Shown: positions 24,451 through 33,048 of the stretch, one piece after another
Numbering within the stretch: position 1 is the first letter of the stretch
Layout of the letters: each line of letters begins with the position of its first letter
NCBI GenBank assembly: GCA_040394735.1
Contig: JBEBRR010000001.1
Coordinates: 1-64,000, forward strand
DNA from: Leadbetterella byssophila_A
Lineage (GTDB): Bacteria > Bacteroidota > Bacteroidia > Cytophagales > Spirosomataceae
Reading direction: 5' to 3'
Length of the DNA: 64,000 nucleotides
Notes under the pieces: generated by a model
What the model saw: the letters and a program-made list of their open reading frames with translations, nothing else
Told to the model about the DNA's origin: nothing
The model's database searches: none
Translations under genes and position numbers: made by a program

Positions 24451-25551
24451 ATGAATCAGAGACAATTTTACTGGGCCTTTCAGATCATAGGATGGGTGTT
24501 TTATGCCTTATCCGATCTGGCGTATTTTGTGCTTTTTCTGCAACCTGACAGTCTGGAGGAGCTGGAGGCCATGGTCTTTAATTCCTGTATTTATGTACTG
24601 ACGGGGATTTCGCTGACCCATTTTTTTAAGCTGATTTTCAAGAATTACGACTGGATCAAGCTGCCCGTAAATCAGCTGGTGCTGCGTTGCCTGCTGGGGG
24701 TAGTACTGATCACCTCCCTGTTCACCGCCATTAATATTTCGCTTTATGATGAATATTTCGGTGGAAGAACCGAACGGATCAGCTGGCTTTTCAAGGATTT
24801 TGCCTATATCATAAACTTCAGTAAGCCTATGGTTATCTGGGTGTTATTGTATATTTTCGTGGCATATACCATTGAAATTCAAAAGAATAATATAGAGCGG
24901 ATCAAAATGCAGGCTTCTATTGAGGCTTCGGAAGCCAAGATTCTGAAGGCGCAGATCAACCCGCATTTTATGTTCAATGCGCTCAACAGCATCCGGGCAC
25001 TGATACTGGAGGAACCGAAGAAGGCACAGAACGGGATTACCCAGCTCTCCAATATCCTGAGGAGTTCACTGGTGGCCAACCGGCGAACCACCATCCCGCT
25101 GAAGGAAGAGCTGAAAACCATTGAAGATTACCTGGCGCTCGAGAAGGTACGGTATGAGGAACGCCTGCAGTCTACCCTGGAGATTGAACCGAACACCCTG
25201 AATGTGGAGGTTCCGCCCATGATGCTGCAAACCCTGGTGGAGAATGCCATTAAGCATGGAGTACAAAAGGCGGAAAAGTGGGGATTTGTAGAAGTGAAGT
25301 CGCATGTGGAAGAGGATATGCTGGAGGTAACCATCCGGAATACAGGGATTTTTACCGACCATCAGAACCACGGAGACGATTCGGGTTTCGGCCTGGAAAA
25401 TACCCGCAGAAGATTAAGCCTGATCTACGGAACCGGCGCCACATTTGATATACACCAGGAAGAACCGCATATTGTACATGCGAAAGTAAGAATACCTCTG
25501 GAAAAGAAAGTACCATTAAAAACTGAAACCGATGAAGACCATCATAGTTGA
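24451..25551 (+). CDS. LytS-type sensor histidine kinase
   Basis: 366-residue membrane sensor. Four hydrophobic segments occupy about residues 8-150. A short coiled linker follows, then the His_kinase domain with the phosphoacceptor His172 in INPHFMFNALNSIR. The ATPase part has TLVENAIKHGVQ (N box) and GFGLENTRRRL (G box). No extracellular binding domain is evident. The gene overlaps the response regulator by 20 bases, so they form a two-component pair. Upstream of the start there is no clear TAnnTTTG box. Confidence 0.92.
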   Translation: MNQRQFYWAFQIIGWVFYALSDLAYFVLFLQPDSLEELEAMVFNSCIYVLTGISLTHFFKLIFKNYDWIKLPVNQLVLRCLLGVVLITSLFTAINISLYDEYFGGRTERISWLFKDFAYIINFSKPMVIWVLLYIFVAYTIEIQKNNIERIKMQASIEASEAKILKAQINPHFMFNALNSIRALILEEPKKAQNGITQLSNILRSSLVANRRTTIPLKEELKTIEDYLALEKVRYEERLQSTLEIEPNTLNVEVPPMMLQTLVENAIKHGVQKAEKWGFVEVKSHVEEDMLEVTIRNTGIFTDHQNHGDDSGFGLENTRRRLSLIYGTGATFDIHQEEPHIVHAKVRIPLEKKVPLKTETDEDHHS

Positions 25552-26275
25552 TGACGAGCGACTGGCCAGAAATGAGCTGAAACGACTTCTTGAAGATTTT
25601 CCGAAAATAAACATTGTAGCGGAGGCCGCCAATGCCGATGAAGCCATCGAGCTGATCAATGAGCATAATCCTGACCTGCTTTTCCTGGATATCCAGATGC
25701 CGGGTAAAAACGGTTTTGAGCTGCTGGAAGCCATCGAAGACCGGGTTCCGGAAGTGATTTTTACCACGGCGTACGATGAATATGCGTTAAAGGCGTTTGA
25801 ATACAACGCGCTTGACTACATCATGAAGCCGATAGACACGGCGCGCCTGGCAGAAGCCATTCAGAAAGTGGAAAGTGAAATGAAGCGTGCTGAAACCGCC
25901 GTACAGCATGCGGAAAGCTACCTGGGTGAAAACGACCAGGTTTTTGTAAAAGACGGGGAGAAATGCTGGTTTGTGAAGCTGGGAAAGGTGCGCCTGTTTG
26001 AGTCCATGGGAAATTATGTCCGGCTTCATTTTGAAGACCAGAAACCGATGATTCTCAAGTCACTGAACAGCCTGGAAGAAAGGCTGGATCCCAAAATATT
26101 TTTCCGGGCTAACCGTAAGCACATTATTAACCTCAACTGGATCGACAAAATTGAACCGTGGTTTTCAGGCGGATTGCTGGTAACGCTGAAAGGCGGAGAT
26201 AAGGCTACTCCCCTGGAGAAGATCGAAATATCCAGGAGACAGTCGATCAAATTTAAGGACCTGATGAGCCTTTAA
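25532..26275 (+). CDS. LytTR-family response regulator
   Basis: 247-residue two-domain regulator. The receiver domain has Asp7/Asp8 in IIVDDERLARNEL and phosphoacceptor Asp53 in LFLDIQMPG. The LytTR DNA-binding domain begins near residue 135 (DQVFVKDGEKCWFVKL) and contains MGNYVRLHFED and FFRANRKHIINLNWI, typical of AlgR/AgrA/LytR-type binding domains. It is paired with the upstream kinase by a 20-base overlap. The target genes are unknown. The next gene, RidA-like, starts 23 bases downstream. Confidence 0.93.
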   Translation: MKTIIVDDERLARNELKRLLEDFPKINIVAEAANADEAIELINEHNPDLLFLDIQMPGKNGFELLEAIEDRVPEVIFTTAYDEYALKAFEYNALDYIMKPIDTARLAEAIQKVESEMKRAETAVQHAESYLGENDQVFVKDGEKCWFVKLGKVRLFESMGNYVRLHFEDQKPMILKSLNSLEERLDPKIFFRANRKHIINLNWIDKIEPWFSGGLLVTLKGGDKATPLEKIEISRRQSIKFKDLMSL

Positions 26276-26298
26276 AATTCCCGGCAGAATAATTCCCT

Positions 26299-26826
26299 AT
26301 GCAATTCTTATCTCTTCAACCGTTTGTTCCTTCAGGAAAGGATTTTCAAAGCTCAAAAGAGCTTTTCAAAGAGCTGGGCTTTAATGTTATAAAATATTCG
26401 ATCCTGCTATCGTTGATACTATTAAGTTCAGTTTTAATGGCACAACAGAACGGGATAGTGAAGGAAAAGTGGCACTGGGACAACCAATTAAAGCAAGACA
26501 CAACGGCCGGATATGTACAGGTAATAAAGGTAGACCACATACTCTATATTTCCGGAGCTGTTGCTACAGAAGTAACACCTGAAGGAATTACGAATGTTTA
26601 TCGTGCATTGGAGCGGTCGTTAAAAAGCTTCGGAGCAACTTTTCAGAATGTGGTAAAAGAAAATCTGTATACCACTGACATGGAATCCATGAAGAAATAT
26701 AATAATTCGAGAAAAGTTTTTTACAAAGGTGACTTTCCTGCGGCTACATGGGTACAGGTATCAAGATTATATATGTCTGACGCTAAATTAGAAGTGGAGC
26801 TGGTAGCACATATTCCTAAAAATTGA
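26299..26826 (+). CDS. Exported RidA-family protein fused to a VOC-protein remnant
   Basis: 175-residue frame. From about residue 31 it reads as a RidA/YjgF protein with its own leader (IKYSILLSLILLSSVLMAQ) and the family body: VQVIKVDHILYISGAV, RALERSLKSFGA, ENLYTTDMESM and AKLEVELVAHI. The first 29 residues (MQFLSLQPFVPSGKDFQSSK...) instead resemble the start of glyoxalase/VOC proteins. The join probably arose by a deletion that fused two neighbouring genes, leaving the signal peptide internal. The codons are more AT-rich than in adjacent genes. RidA proteins remove reactive enamines; exported versions are poorly understood. The gene ends just before a hairpin repeat. Confidence 0.78.
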   Translation: MQFLSLQPFVPSGKDFQSSKELFKELGFNVIKYSILLSLILLSSVLMAQQNGIVKEKWHWDNQLKQDTTAGYVQVIKVDHILYISGAVATEVTPEGITNVYRALERSLKSFGATFQNVVKENLYTTDMESMKKYNNSRKVFYKGDFPAATWVQVSRLYMSDAKLEVELVAHIPKN

Positions 26827-26857
26827 TCACTAAACGACTTTGATCTTTGGAAATAAA

Positions 26858-26905
26858 GAAGGTGCCTGAAAAAGATACGGTTTGTATACTTTCTCAGGCA
26901 CCTTC
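26858..26905. terminator. Hairpin terminator, copy 1 of a dispersed repeat
   Basis: GAAGGTGCCTGAAAAAGATA and its partner TATACTTTCTCAGGCACCTTC pair with two or three mismatches around a short CGGTTTG loop. It lies between the convergent RidA and tricorn-like genes. Nearly the same sequence recurs at 38291-38342, so it is a repeated element as well as a likely terminator. Confidence 0.8.
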
Positions 26906-26910
26906 AATTT

Positions 26911-29900
26911 TTACTTCACATCTTTCAGTAGCTCCTCAATAGCCTTTTCCAGTTGCTGGTCTTTGCCTTCGGCAATCAGCTTTGGATCATTTTTGACTTC
27001 GAAAGTGGGTTGGGTCTCGTGATTTTCGAGCCATTCTCCTGCCTTGTTTTTGGCGGAAATCGGAACGGCGCCCCAGCGGGTTCCGTCAGGCAGCATTTCC
27101 CAGCCGGCAAAGCTGCAGGTTCCGGGAACGGGCATTCCCACCGTTTTCCCGATCTTCAGATCCGTGTAACCGCAGGAGAAGCAGTGACCGTCGCTGTAGT
27201 TCGCCTCGTTGAACATGGCGAGCGTGGGCTTGGTCCAGCGGAAAGTAGGTTCATATCCTACCGAACGGTCTTTGGTGGCGTAATCCAGAAATTTATCGCC
27301 GGTGAAGAACATAGCCAGGTCAGAAACCAGGTCGCCGCCGCCGTTAAAGCGGGTATCTACAATCACTCCTTTCCGGTCGGCATACTTACCCATCATTTCT
27401 TCATAGGTATTCCGGTACTGGCCGTCATTCATTCCTGCTATATGAACATATCCGAGGGTGCCTTTGCTCAGACTGTCTGTTTCCGCCTGGTTTTTCTTCA
27501 CCCAGCGTTTGTAGAGCAGCTGGCCCTCTGCTCCCAGTGAAACCGGCTTAACGGTGATCTGCTCGCGGTTCCCGGTTTTCGGATCCAGGATTTCCAGCAG
27601 GGTGAACCTGTCGGCTTTTCTGTTCAGGTAGACCGCCACATCTTTATCGGCAGCGATGGTTTCGCCGTCAATTTTCTCAATGATGTGCCCGGGTTTAATA
27701 TTGATTCCTGATTTATCCAGCGGCCCCTGGGCAATGATCTCCTGAACCAGGATACCATCCCCTTTGTGGTTATAGTCCATGAAAATACCGAGTGAGGCCG
27801 TAGCGTCACCATTCGGCAGCGAGCGGCTGTAGCGGGCGCCGGCATGTGAAACATTCAGCTCGCCCAGCATTTCCGAAAGCATTTCGGCAAATTCATAGCT
27901 GTTTCCGATATGCGGAACATATTTGGCATACTGGGTTTTTATTTTTTCCCAGTCGGCGCCGTGCATATCCGGGGTATAGAACATCTTTTTGGTTCGGAGC
28001 CATACGTGATCAAACATATGCTGACGCTCGGCCTCCGAATCAAATTTTACTTCGCCGTCTATAGTAATGGCATCCCTTTTTTTGCTGTCAGGATTGATCC
28101 TGGAAATACGTCCGCTGCTTAAAAGATACAGGTTCTTCTGCTCTTTATCCCAGGCCAGGCGACCGCCCATACCCTCAAGCGGGATTTCCATTTTGGTTTC
28201 TTTGGTCCTCAGATCCGTACTCCACAGGTTGCTGTTCTTTTCAAACCTCGCCAGGTAATAGAGCTTTTCCCCGTCTTTGGAAAGTACGGCATCGCTCAGG
28301 GAGGAGGAATGGATAGTCAGTCTCGCCTTCCGGTCGCTCAGCCCGTCCCAGTCAATGGTGATGGGTGCCACTTCCTTGGTTTTGGTCGTATCTTTCCTGG
28401 CTTTATCTCCATTCTCTTTTGCTTTTTCCAACTCTTTCAGAACGGCATAATCATCTTTTGACAGGTTGAACTTATCCCAGCCTTCCCTGGTCAGGAACAA
28501 GGTATAAACATCGCCCTGTGAGCCGCCGCTGCTGGCATGGTCTTTCATTCCGTGACGGTTACTGAACCACAGGATCTGTTTGCCCCCGTTTACCCATTTC
28601 GGCGAATAGTCGCTGTAACCGCTTTGGGTCAGGTTGACCATCGGTTTCTTGCCTTCGGCATCCAGCAGCACCACTTCGCCGTTGGCCATGGTAGGCCGGT
28701 AAGAGGCCAGCAGCCATTTGCTGTCAGGACTCCATTCAAAATACTGGTCGCCGTCGCGCATGTGAAACAGCTGTTCCGGCGTCAGAAGGGTAAGGGTCTT
28801 GCCGGATGCAATATCCAGTACCTTCAGCGTCCGCCGGTTTTCCACAAAAGCCAGCTTTTTGCCGTCGGGAGAAAGCTTAGGCAGGTAATTGTCGTTTCCG
28901 TTACTTACCAGCGGAGATTCCTCGATCAGGGTAGAGGCATAAAAGAGCGGCTCTTCCCTGCGGGTTTTCTTTGCCTGGAAGATCTGCCAGCGGCCGGCTC
29001 TTTCACTGGCATAGACAATAGACTTGCCATCAGGCGCAAACTCCACAAAGTTTTCCTGTTCCGGTGTGCTGGTGATCCTTTTGGTGATTTTTCCGTCTAC
29101 CGTTGATACAAACACTTCACCACGGGCAATAAAAGCTACCTCTTTCCCGTCAGGAGACACCGAGAAGTCGCTTACGCCGCCGTTAACAGATGCGAAGCCG
29201 TCGCTGTTCGATATTTTTTGGGTATACAAAGTGATGTCTACTTTTTGGGGCTGTTGTCCTTCTCTTACCGTATAAAGCTCACCGTCGTAGGAAAACGCCA
29301 GCAGTCCGTCATTGGAAGAGCTCAGGAAGCGCACCGGGTGGGTCTTCAGCTTGGTGATCTGTGTTTTCTGAGCCGGGTTAGCCAGTGAAAGCTTATATAT
29401 ATTAAAGGTTCCGTTTTCCTCGCTGAGATAATAGATGTCTTTATCGCCGTTGGTAAAAACCGGCTGCCGGTTTTCTCCGTAATGCGAAGTGACTTTTGTA
29501 TGCTTCCCGCTCTTTGTGTCGTACGTCCAGATATCTCGGGCAATGGCCGACTTCTGGTATTTACGCCACTCGTTTTCCCCGCCTTTCTTATCGTGGTAAA
29601 CCAGGGTTTTCCCGTCTTTGCTGTATTGGGCATATTCTGCCGGAACAGAAAGGATCTGGTCGACTCTTCCACCCTGCACCGGAACCGAATAGAGCTCCGG
29701 CTGTGATCCGGTAGGGTATTGACGGTGGCTGGCCAGATCCTGTCTTACGCCGCCGAATACAACGGCCTTCCCGTCAGGAGTGAACGAAAAAGGGATTTCG
29801 TCGTTCGAGTGATAGGTAAGCCGCCGGGCATCGCCTCCCTGGGCATTCATAATAAAGACATCAAAATTGCCGTAACGGTCAGACGAAAAGGCGATCTGCT

Positions 29901-30129
29901 TTCCGTCAGGGCTCCACACAGGCTGGTAATCATGCGCTTCATGAAAGGTCAGCTGGGAGGCCTGCCCGCCGGAAGATGGAACGCGGTAGAGGTCTCCTTT
30001 ATAGGTAAATATGATGGTGCTTCCGTCGGGGGAAATCGACGGGTAACGGGCCCATTTGGGCGTGGTCTGGGCAAGGAGAATTGAGCTGATGAAAGTCATC
30101 AGCGAAATAATAGCTAATCTTTTTAACAT
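26911..30129 (-). CDS. Tricorn-type S41 protease
   Basis: 1072-residue exported peptidase with signal peptide MLKRLAIISLMTFISSILLAQ. Many WD40-like/TolB-like propeller repeats fill about residues 25-650 (YPSISPDGSTIIFTY, QPVWSPDGKQIAFSSD). The tricorn core follows, with LGELNVSHAG near residue 758 (Ser-His pair), a PDZ domain near 800-850 (GHIIEKIDGETI) and the nucleophile region YSDGHCFSCGYTDLKIG near 976. An acidic residue in ENHETQP supplies the tetrad Glu. Tricorn proteins trim peptides; the exported Bacteroidota versions probably act in the periplasm. The C terminus is hydrophilic. Confidence 0.9.
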   Translation of the reverse strand: MLKRLAIISLMTFISSILLAQTTPKWARYPSISPDGSTIIFTYKGDLYRVPSSGGQASQLTFHEAHDYQPVWSPDGKQIAFSSDRYGNFDVFIMNAQGGDARRLTYHSNDEIPFSFTPDGKAVVFGGVRQDLASHRQYPTGSQPELYSVPVQGGRVDQILSVPAEYAQYSKDGKTLVYHDKKGGENEWRKYQKSAIARDIWTYDTKSGKHTKVTSHYGENRQPVFTNGDKDIYYLSEENGTFNIYKLSLANPAQKTQITKLKTHPVRFLSSSNDGLLAFSYDGELYTVREGQQPQKVDITLYTQKISNSDGFASVNGGVSDFSVSPDGKEVAFIARGEVFVSTVDGKITKRITSTPEQENFVEFAPDGKSIVYASERAGRWQIFQAKKTRREEPLFYASTLIEESPLVSNGNDNYLPKLSPDGKKLAFVENRRTLKVLDIASGKTLTLLTPEQLFHMRDGDQYFEWSPDSKWLLASYRPTMANGEVVLLDAEGKKPMVNLTQSGYSDYSPKWVNGGKQILWFSNRHGMKDHASSGGSQGDVYTLFLTREGWDKFNLSKDDYAVLKELEKAKENGDKARKDTTKTKEVAPITIDWDGLSDRKARLTIHSSSLSDAVLSKDGEKLYYLARFEKNSNLWSTDLRTKETKMEIPLEGMGGRLAWDKEQKNLYLLSSGRISRINPDSKKRDAITIDGEVKFDSEAERQHMFDHVWLRTKKMFYTPDMHGADWEKIKTQYAKYVPHIGNSYEFAEMLSEMLGELNVSHAGARYSRSLPNGDATASLGIFMDYNHKGDGILVQEIIAQGPLDKSGINIKPGHIIEKIDGETIAADKDVAVYLNRKADRFTLLEILDPKTGNREQITVKPVSLGAEGQLLYKRWVKKNQAETDSLSKGTLGYVHIAGMNDGQYRNTYEEMMGKYADRKGVIVDTRFNGGGDLVSDLAMFFTGDKFLDYATKDRSVGYEPTFRWTKPTLAMFNEANYSDGHCFSCGYTDLKIGKTVGMPVPGTCSFAGWEMLPDGTRWGAVPISAKNKAGEWLENHETQPTFEVKNDPKLIAEGKDQQLEKAIEELLKDVK

Positions 30130-30149
30130 AGAATTTTTATTGCATTGTA

Positions 30150-30157
30150 CAAATATA
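30150..30157 (-). promoter_or_regulatory. Candidate -7 box for the tricorn-type gene
   Basis: On the minus strand TATATTTG matches TAnnTTTG and lies 20 bases before the start codon. A TTTG at 30173-30176 is 15 bases upstream, shorter than usual. Confidence 0.35.
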
Positions 30158-30204
30158 CCTATTTGCCATATTCAAACGGGGAACCTGTCGGAATTTTAAT
30201 CGTT

Positions 30205-30462
30205 ACAACTATTCCAAAGGAAAGAATGTATTTTATCATTATCTGTACGGGCGTAAAGAGCAGGATAAAGAATGGAATTATGCCCCATTCATTAAATGGG
30301 CACTGTTGCAGATATCTTATGGTACGAATTGAAAAATCGTATGGCGCGTATGGGCCCTGGTGAATTTAATTATCCCAATGGTATCCATGGAATTAGTGCA
30401 GATGATCGTAAATATGCGAATGATGTTTGGGGAGAAGGCAGGGGCGTTGCACGCAACGCTCC
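30205..30462 (+). pseudogene. Decayed REP-associated tyrosine transposase (RAYT) fragment
   Basis: The 345-base gap 30130-30474 holds broken coding matter. In one frame RMYFIIICTGVKSRIKNGIM (from 30223) resembles the YFITICT...GxIxNGxM start of RAYT (Y1/IS200-like) transposases. At about 30290 the reading shifts by one base and continues MGTVADILWYELKNRM, then GEFNYPNGIHGI, recalling EFVVMPNHIHGI. The metal-binding HxH motif is degraded (NGIH). It ends GRGVARNAP, encoded by the palindrome at 30441-30462. No intact catalytic domain remains, so it is a relic. Frame shift and lost motifs are seen; the family call is by resemblance. Confidence 0.6.
30441..30462. repeat. REP-like palindrome
   Basis: GGGGCGTTGC and GCAACGCTCC arms flank a two-base AC spacer, a 10-base inverted repeat with one wobble pair. 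GGGCGTTGC-type palindromes are typical of elements mobilised by RAYT transposases, and this one sits at the end of a RAYT relic. Confidence 0.6.
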
Positions 30463-30474
30463 CGCCCATAACGG

Positions 30475-32694
30475 TCAAAACCGCACCCTTACCCCCGCGA
30501 GAAAATTGATCCCTGCCTGCGGAAATACAAAATTTTCAGTGATCTTTCCGCCGTAGATGTAGCTGTAGGTGTACCCGTTGGATTCATATTCCTTATTGAA
30601 GATATTATTAACCAGCAGCGTAAAGTTCAGGTCTTTCAGCTTTTCAGCTTTCGGCGTGAAAGACACATTCAGATCGGAAACAAAATAGCCGTTAAGCTTT
30701 TTGTCTTCTGACGAAGTGTTGTCCAGGTATTGTTTTCCTACATACTTCGGAAGCAAAGCGATATTCAGACCCTTTGCCACCGTATACGTGATATTTCCTC
30801 CGCTGATGATGTTCGGTGAAAATGAAATGTCGGTATCTTTATACTGCGTTACCTCGTCAGGAGTGCCGTCTGAACTGGCCACCGTATAGGTAAAGGCTTT
30901 GATCTTATTCCGGCTCAGGGCCACATTGGCAGTGAAAGTGAGCTTTTCGGTCACTTTTCCGCCCAGCTGCAGCTCCAGACCTGCCCGGTAACTTTCAGGA
31001 ACATTCATGCGGATCGCCTCACCTACCTGGTTGATCTGCCCGGTAAGTACCAGCTGGTCTTTGTAATTCATAAAATAGAGGTTGGCCTCCGCGGCCCAGT
31101 TTTTACGGTTCACTTTATATCCTGCCTCAAAATCATGCAGCTTCTCCGGGTCAGGCACATTGGGTGCGGTATCTACGAAATCCGTACGGTTGGGTTCCTT
31201 GCTGCCTTTGGCGTAGGAGAAATAAACCGACGAGTTATCGGGCAAATGGTAAGTAAGACCGGCTTTGGGGTTAAAGAAATTCCAGTTGTTTCTGAAATTC
31301 AGCTGCTGTAAAACATCGCCTGTTCCCAGCATATCAAAACCTACCCGGCGATACTGGAGGTCGAGATAGGCATTCCAGTTCTGTGCCAGGGTATAATACA
31401 GCTTTCCGTAAAGATTGAAATCGGTTTTAGTACTGTTATTGTCGTAATAACGGTGATTGATCTTCCCGTCAGAGAAGTATTGCGCCCAGATCACCTCCCC
31501 GAAGTGGCTGCCCTCGTATTGGTTGAAACCGCCTCCGAGGGTTCCCTTAAGTTTTCCGCTGCCTTCATAATCTAGTGACCATACCCCGCCGTAAAATGTA
31601 TTATCCAGGTATTTCCGGCGGATCAGGTCGGTTTCCGTGATGGTTTCTTCGCCAATGGTAATATAGGAGAGTCCGTATTCTTCCAGGTCTTCGCCGTCTT
31701 TGTATTGCTCATAATACCCGTCGCCTTTGGTGTAAAACAGGGTAGGGTTAAGACGCCAGTTCTTACCCACCTGGAAGGAAGAAATCAGCTGCCAGTGCGA
31801 CTGAACGTAATTGTCCACCTCATTTTCATAGCTGTAGTAATTGAATTTCCGCCCTCTTTCCAGCAGATCCTGCTTATGCTCTTCGCTGTACCAGTTCCTT
31901 TCGATATAAGCATCCAGGCCGGCCATATCGCCATCTGCCAGTGCCTGCGGAATTCCGTTCCATGACTGGTAGGTGATCTCTTTACCGGAGAAATGGTTCA
32001 GGCGGATAAAGTTGTTCTTGAAATAGTAGCCCCCTGAAAGGTAATAAGACCGCAGATCAGAGGAGGCCCGGTCTACAAAACCGTCAGAGCCGATCTTTGA
32101 GAGCCGTGCATCAAAAACAAATTTATCATTCAACAGTCCCGATGAGGCTATAAAGTTGGTTTTAAGGGTGTTGAATGAGCCGCCCGAAACATTTACTTCG
32201 GCAAACGGGTCGCGGCTGAGCTGCAGGGTATTGACATTGACGGAAGCCCCGAAAGCCCCGGCGCCGTTAGTAGAGGTTCCTACTCCGCGCTGCACCTGGA
32301 TACTTTGTACGGAAGAGGCGAAGTCCGGCATATTTACCCAGAAAACGCCCTGGCTTTCGGAGTCGTTATAAGGGATTCCGTTCAGCGTTACATTAATGCG
32401 GGTGGGGTCGGTTCCGCGGATACGGATCCCTGTATAGCCTACGCCTGTGCCGGCATCGGAAGTCACTACCACTGACGGCAGCTGGTTCAGAAGAAAAGGC
32501 AGATCCTGGCCCAGGTTTTGTTTTTTGATGGCAGACTGAGATACATTGCTGTAAACCATCCCGGTTTTTTCATTGGCACGGGTAGCTCTCACTACCACTT
32601 CATTCAGGTTTTGTAAGGTGTCGATCTGCGCGAAAGACGGGCTTAGTACGAATAAGCTCAGTACCGAAATTTGAAGAAAAAGAATCTTTTTCAT
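30475..32694 (-). CDS. TonB-dependent receptor under TPP riboswitch control (probable thiamine receptor)
   Basis: 739-residue outer-membrane receptor. A signal peptide (about 22 residues, ending SPSFAQ) precedes a TonB-box-like region and the plug, with NLNEVVVRATRANEK, LLNQLPSVVVTSDAGTGVGY and the following RIRGTDPTRINVTLNGIPYN. There is no carboxypeptidase-like domain. The barrel ends FLAGVRVRF with a terminal Phe as expected for outer-membrane assembly. The 5' leader carries a TPP aptamer, so uptake of thiamine or a precursor is the best inference; similar riboswitch-linked receptors are known in Bacteroidota. No pnuT-type inner-membrane transporter is adjacent. Confidence 0.92.
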   Translation of the reverse strand: MKKILFLQISVLSLFVLSPSFAQIDTLQNLNEVVVRATRANEKTGMVYSNVSQSAIKKQNLGQDLPFLLNQLPSVVVTSDAGTGVGYTGIRIRGTDPTRINVTLNGIPYNDSESQGVFWVNMPDFASSVQSIQVQRGVGTSTNGAGAFGASVNVNTLQLSRDPFAEVNVSGGSFNTLKTNFIASSGLLNDKFVFDARLSKIGSDGFVDRASSDLRSYYLSGGYYFKNNFIRLNHFSGKEITYQSWNGIPQALADGDMAGLDAYIERNWYSEEHKQDLLERGRKFNYYSYENEVDNYVQSHWQLISSFQVGKNWRLNPTLFYTKGDGYYEQYKDGEDLEEYGLSYITIGEETITETDLIRRKYLDNTFYGGVWSLDYEGSGKLKGTLGGGFNQYEGSHFGEVIWAQYFSDGKINHRYYDNNSTKTDFNLYGKLYYTLAQNWNAYLDLQYRRVGFDMLGTGDVLQQLNFRNNWNFFNPKAGLTYHLPDNSSVYFSYAKGSKEPNRTDFVDTAPNVPDPEKLHDFEAGYKVNRKNWAAEANLYFMNYKDQLVLTGQINQVGEAIRMNVPESYRAGLELQLGGKVTEKLTFTANVALSRNKIKAFTYTVASSDGTPDEVTQYKDTDISFSPNIISGGNITYTVAKGLNIALLPKYVGKQYLDNTSSEDKKLNGYFVSDLNVSFTPKAEKLKDLNFTLLVNNIFNKEYESNGYTYSYIYGGKITENFVFPQAGINFLAGVRVRF

Positions 32695-32882
32695 AACAAT
32701 TTTTACTAATTATTACGAAGAAGTGAAAGGAGCAAAACGCTGTCTTCGGGCCTTTGGCCTTGATTTAACGACTTTACTTTTTATGGAACTCGCAGGTTGC
32801 AAATTACCAAACGTCAGCTGTCCGTTTAGCAAATTGAAGACAAGAAGTTCCCGATTGAATGTATGATGAGTCCAGATGACTC

Positions 32883-32965
32883 CTCAAATCCCTTCGTCGG
32901 TACTAACCGCATCAGGTTCAATGGGTATGATCTCAGCCTGTAATATTCAGGCACCCCTTTTTGAG
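32883..32965 (-). ncRNA. TPP riboswitch (THI element)
   Basis: On the minus strand the conserved aptamer segments appear in order: GGGGTGCC, GGCTGAGATCATACCC, GAACCTGATGCGGTTAGTACCG and CGAAGGGA. The closing P1 helix is formed by CTCAAA at the 5' end and TTTGAG at the 3' end. It lies in the 354-base gap 32695-33048, between a promoter at 32976-33005 and the TonB receptor start at 32694, leaving 188 bases for an expression platform. Thiamine pyrophosphate binding would lower receptor expression. No unmistakable terminator hairpin was found in the platform, so the mechanism is unclear. Confidence 0.95.
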
Positions 32966-32975
32966 ATTTACGATG

Positions 32976-33005
32976 CAAAGGTAAAAGTTTAATTCAGATT
33001 GGCAA
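32976..33005 (-). promoter_or_regulatory. Bacteroidota promoter for the riboswitch and TonB receptor
   Basis: On the minus strand TTG (33003-33005), a 19-base spacer and TACCTTTG (32976-32983) fit the Bacteroidota consensus. The expected start of transcription lies a few bases before the riboswitch P1 helix at 32965, which supports both calls. Confidence 0.65.
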
Positions 33006-33048
33006 GAAAATATCTGCCTGAAACTATTACCGGCCACGCAGGCAGGAA

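Noticed and set aside
30145..30556. Two overlapping plus-strand reading frames in the gap before the TonB receptor, read as genes
   Set aside because: Neither frame alone has a complete family match; together they read as a frameshifted RAYT relic, so a pseudogene was reported instead.
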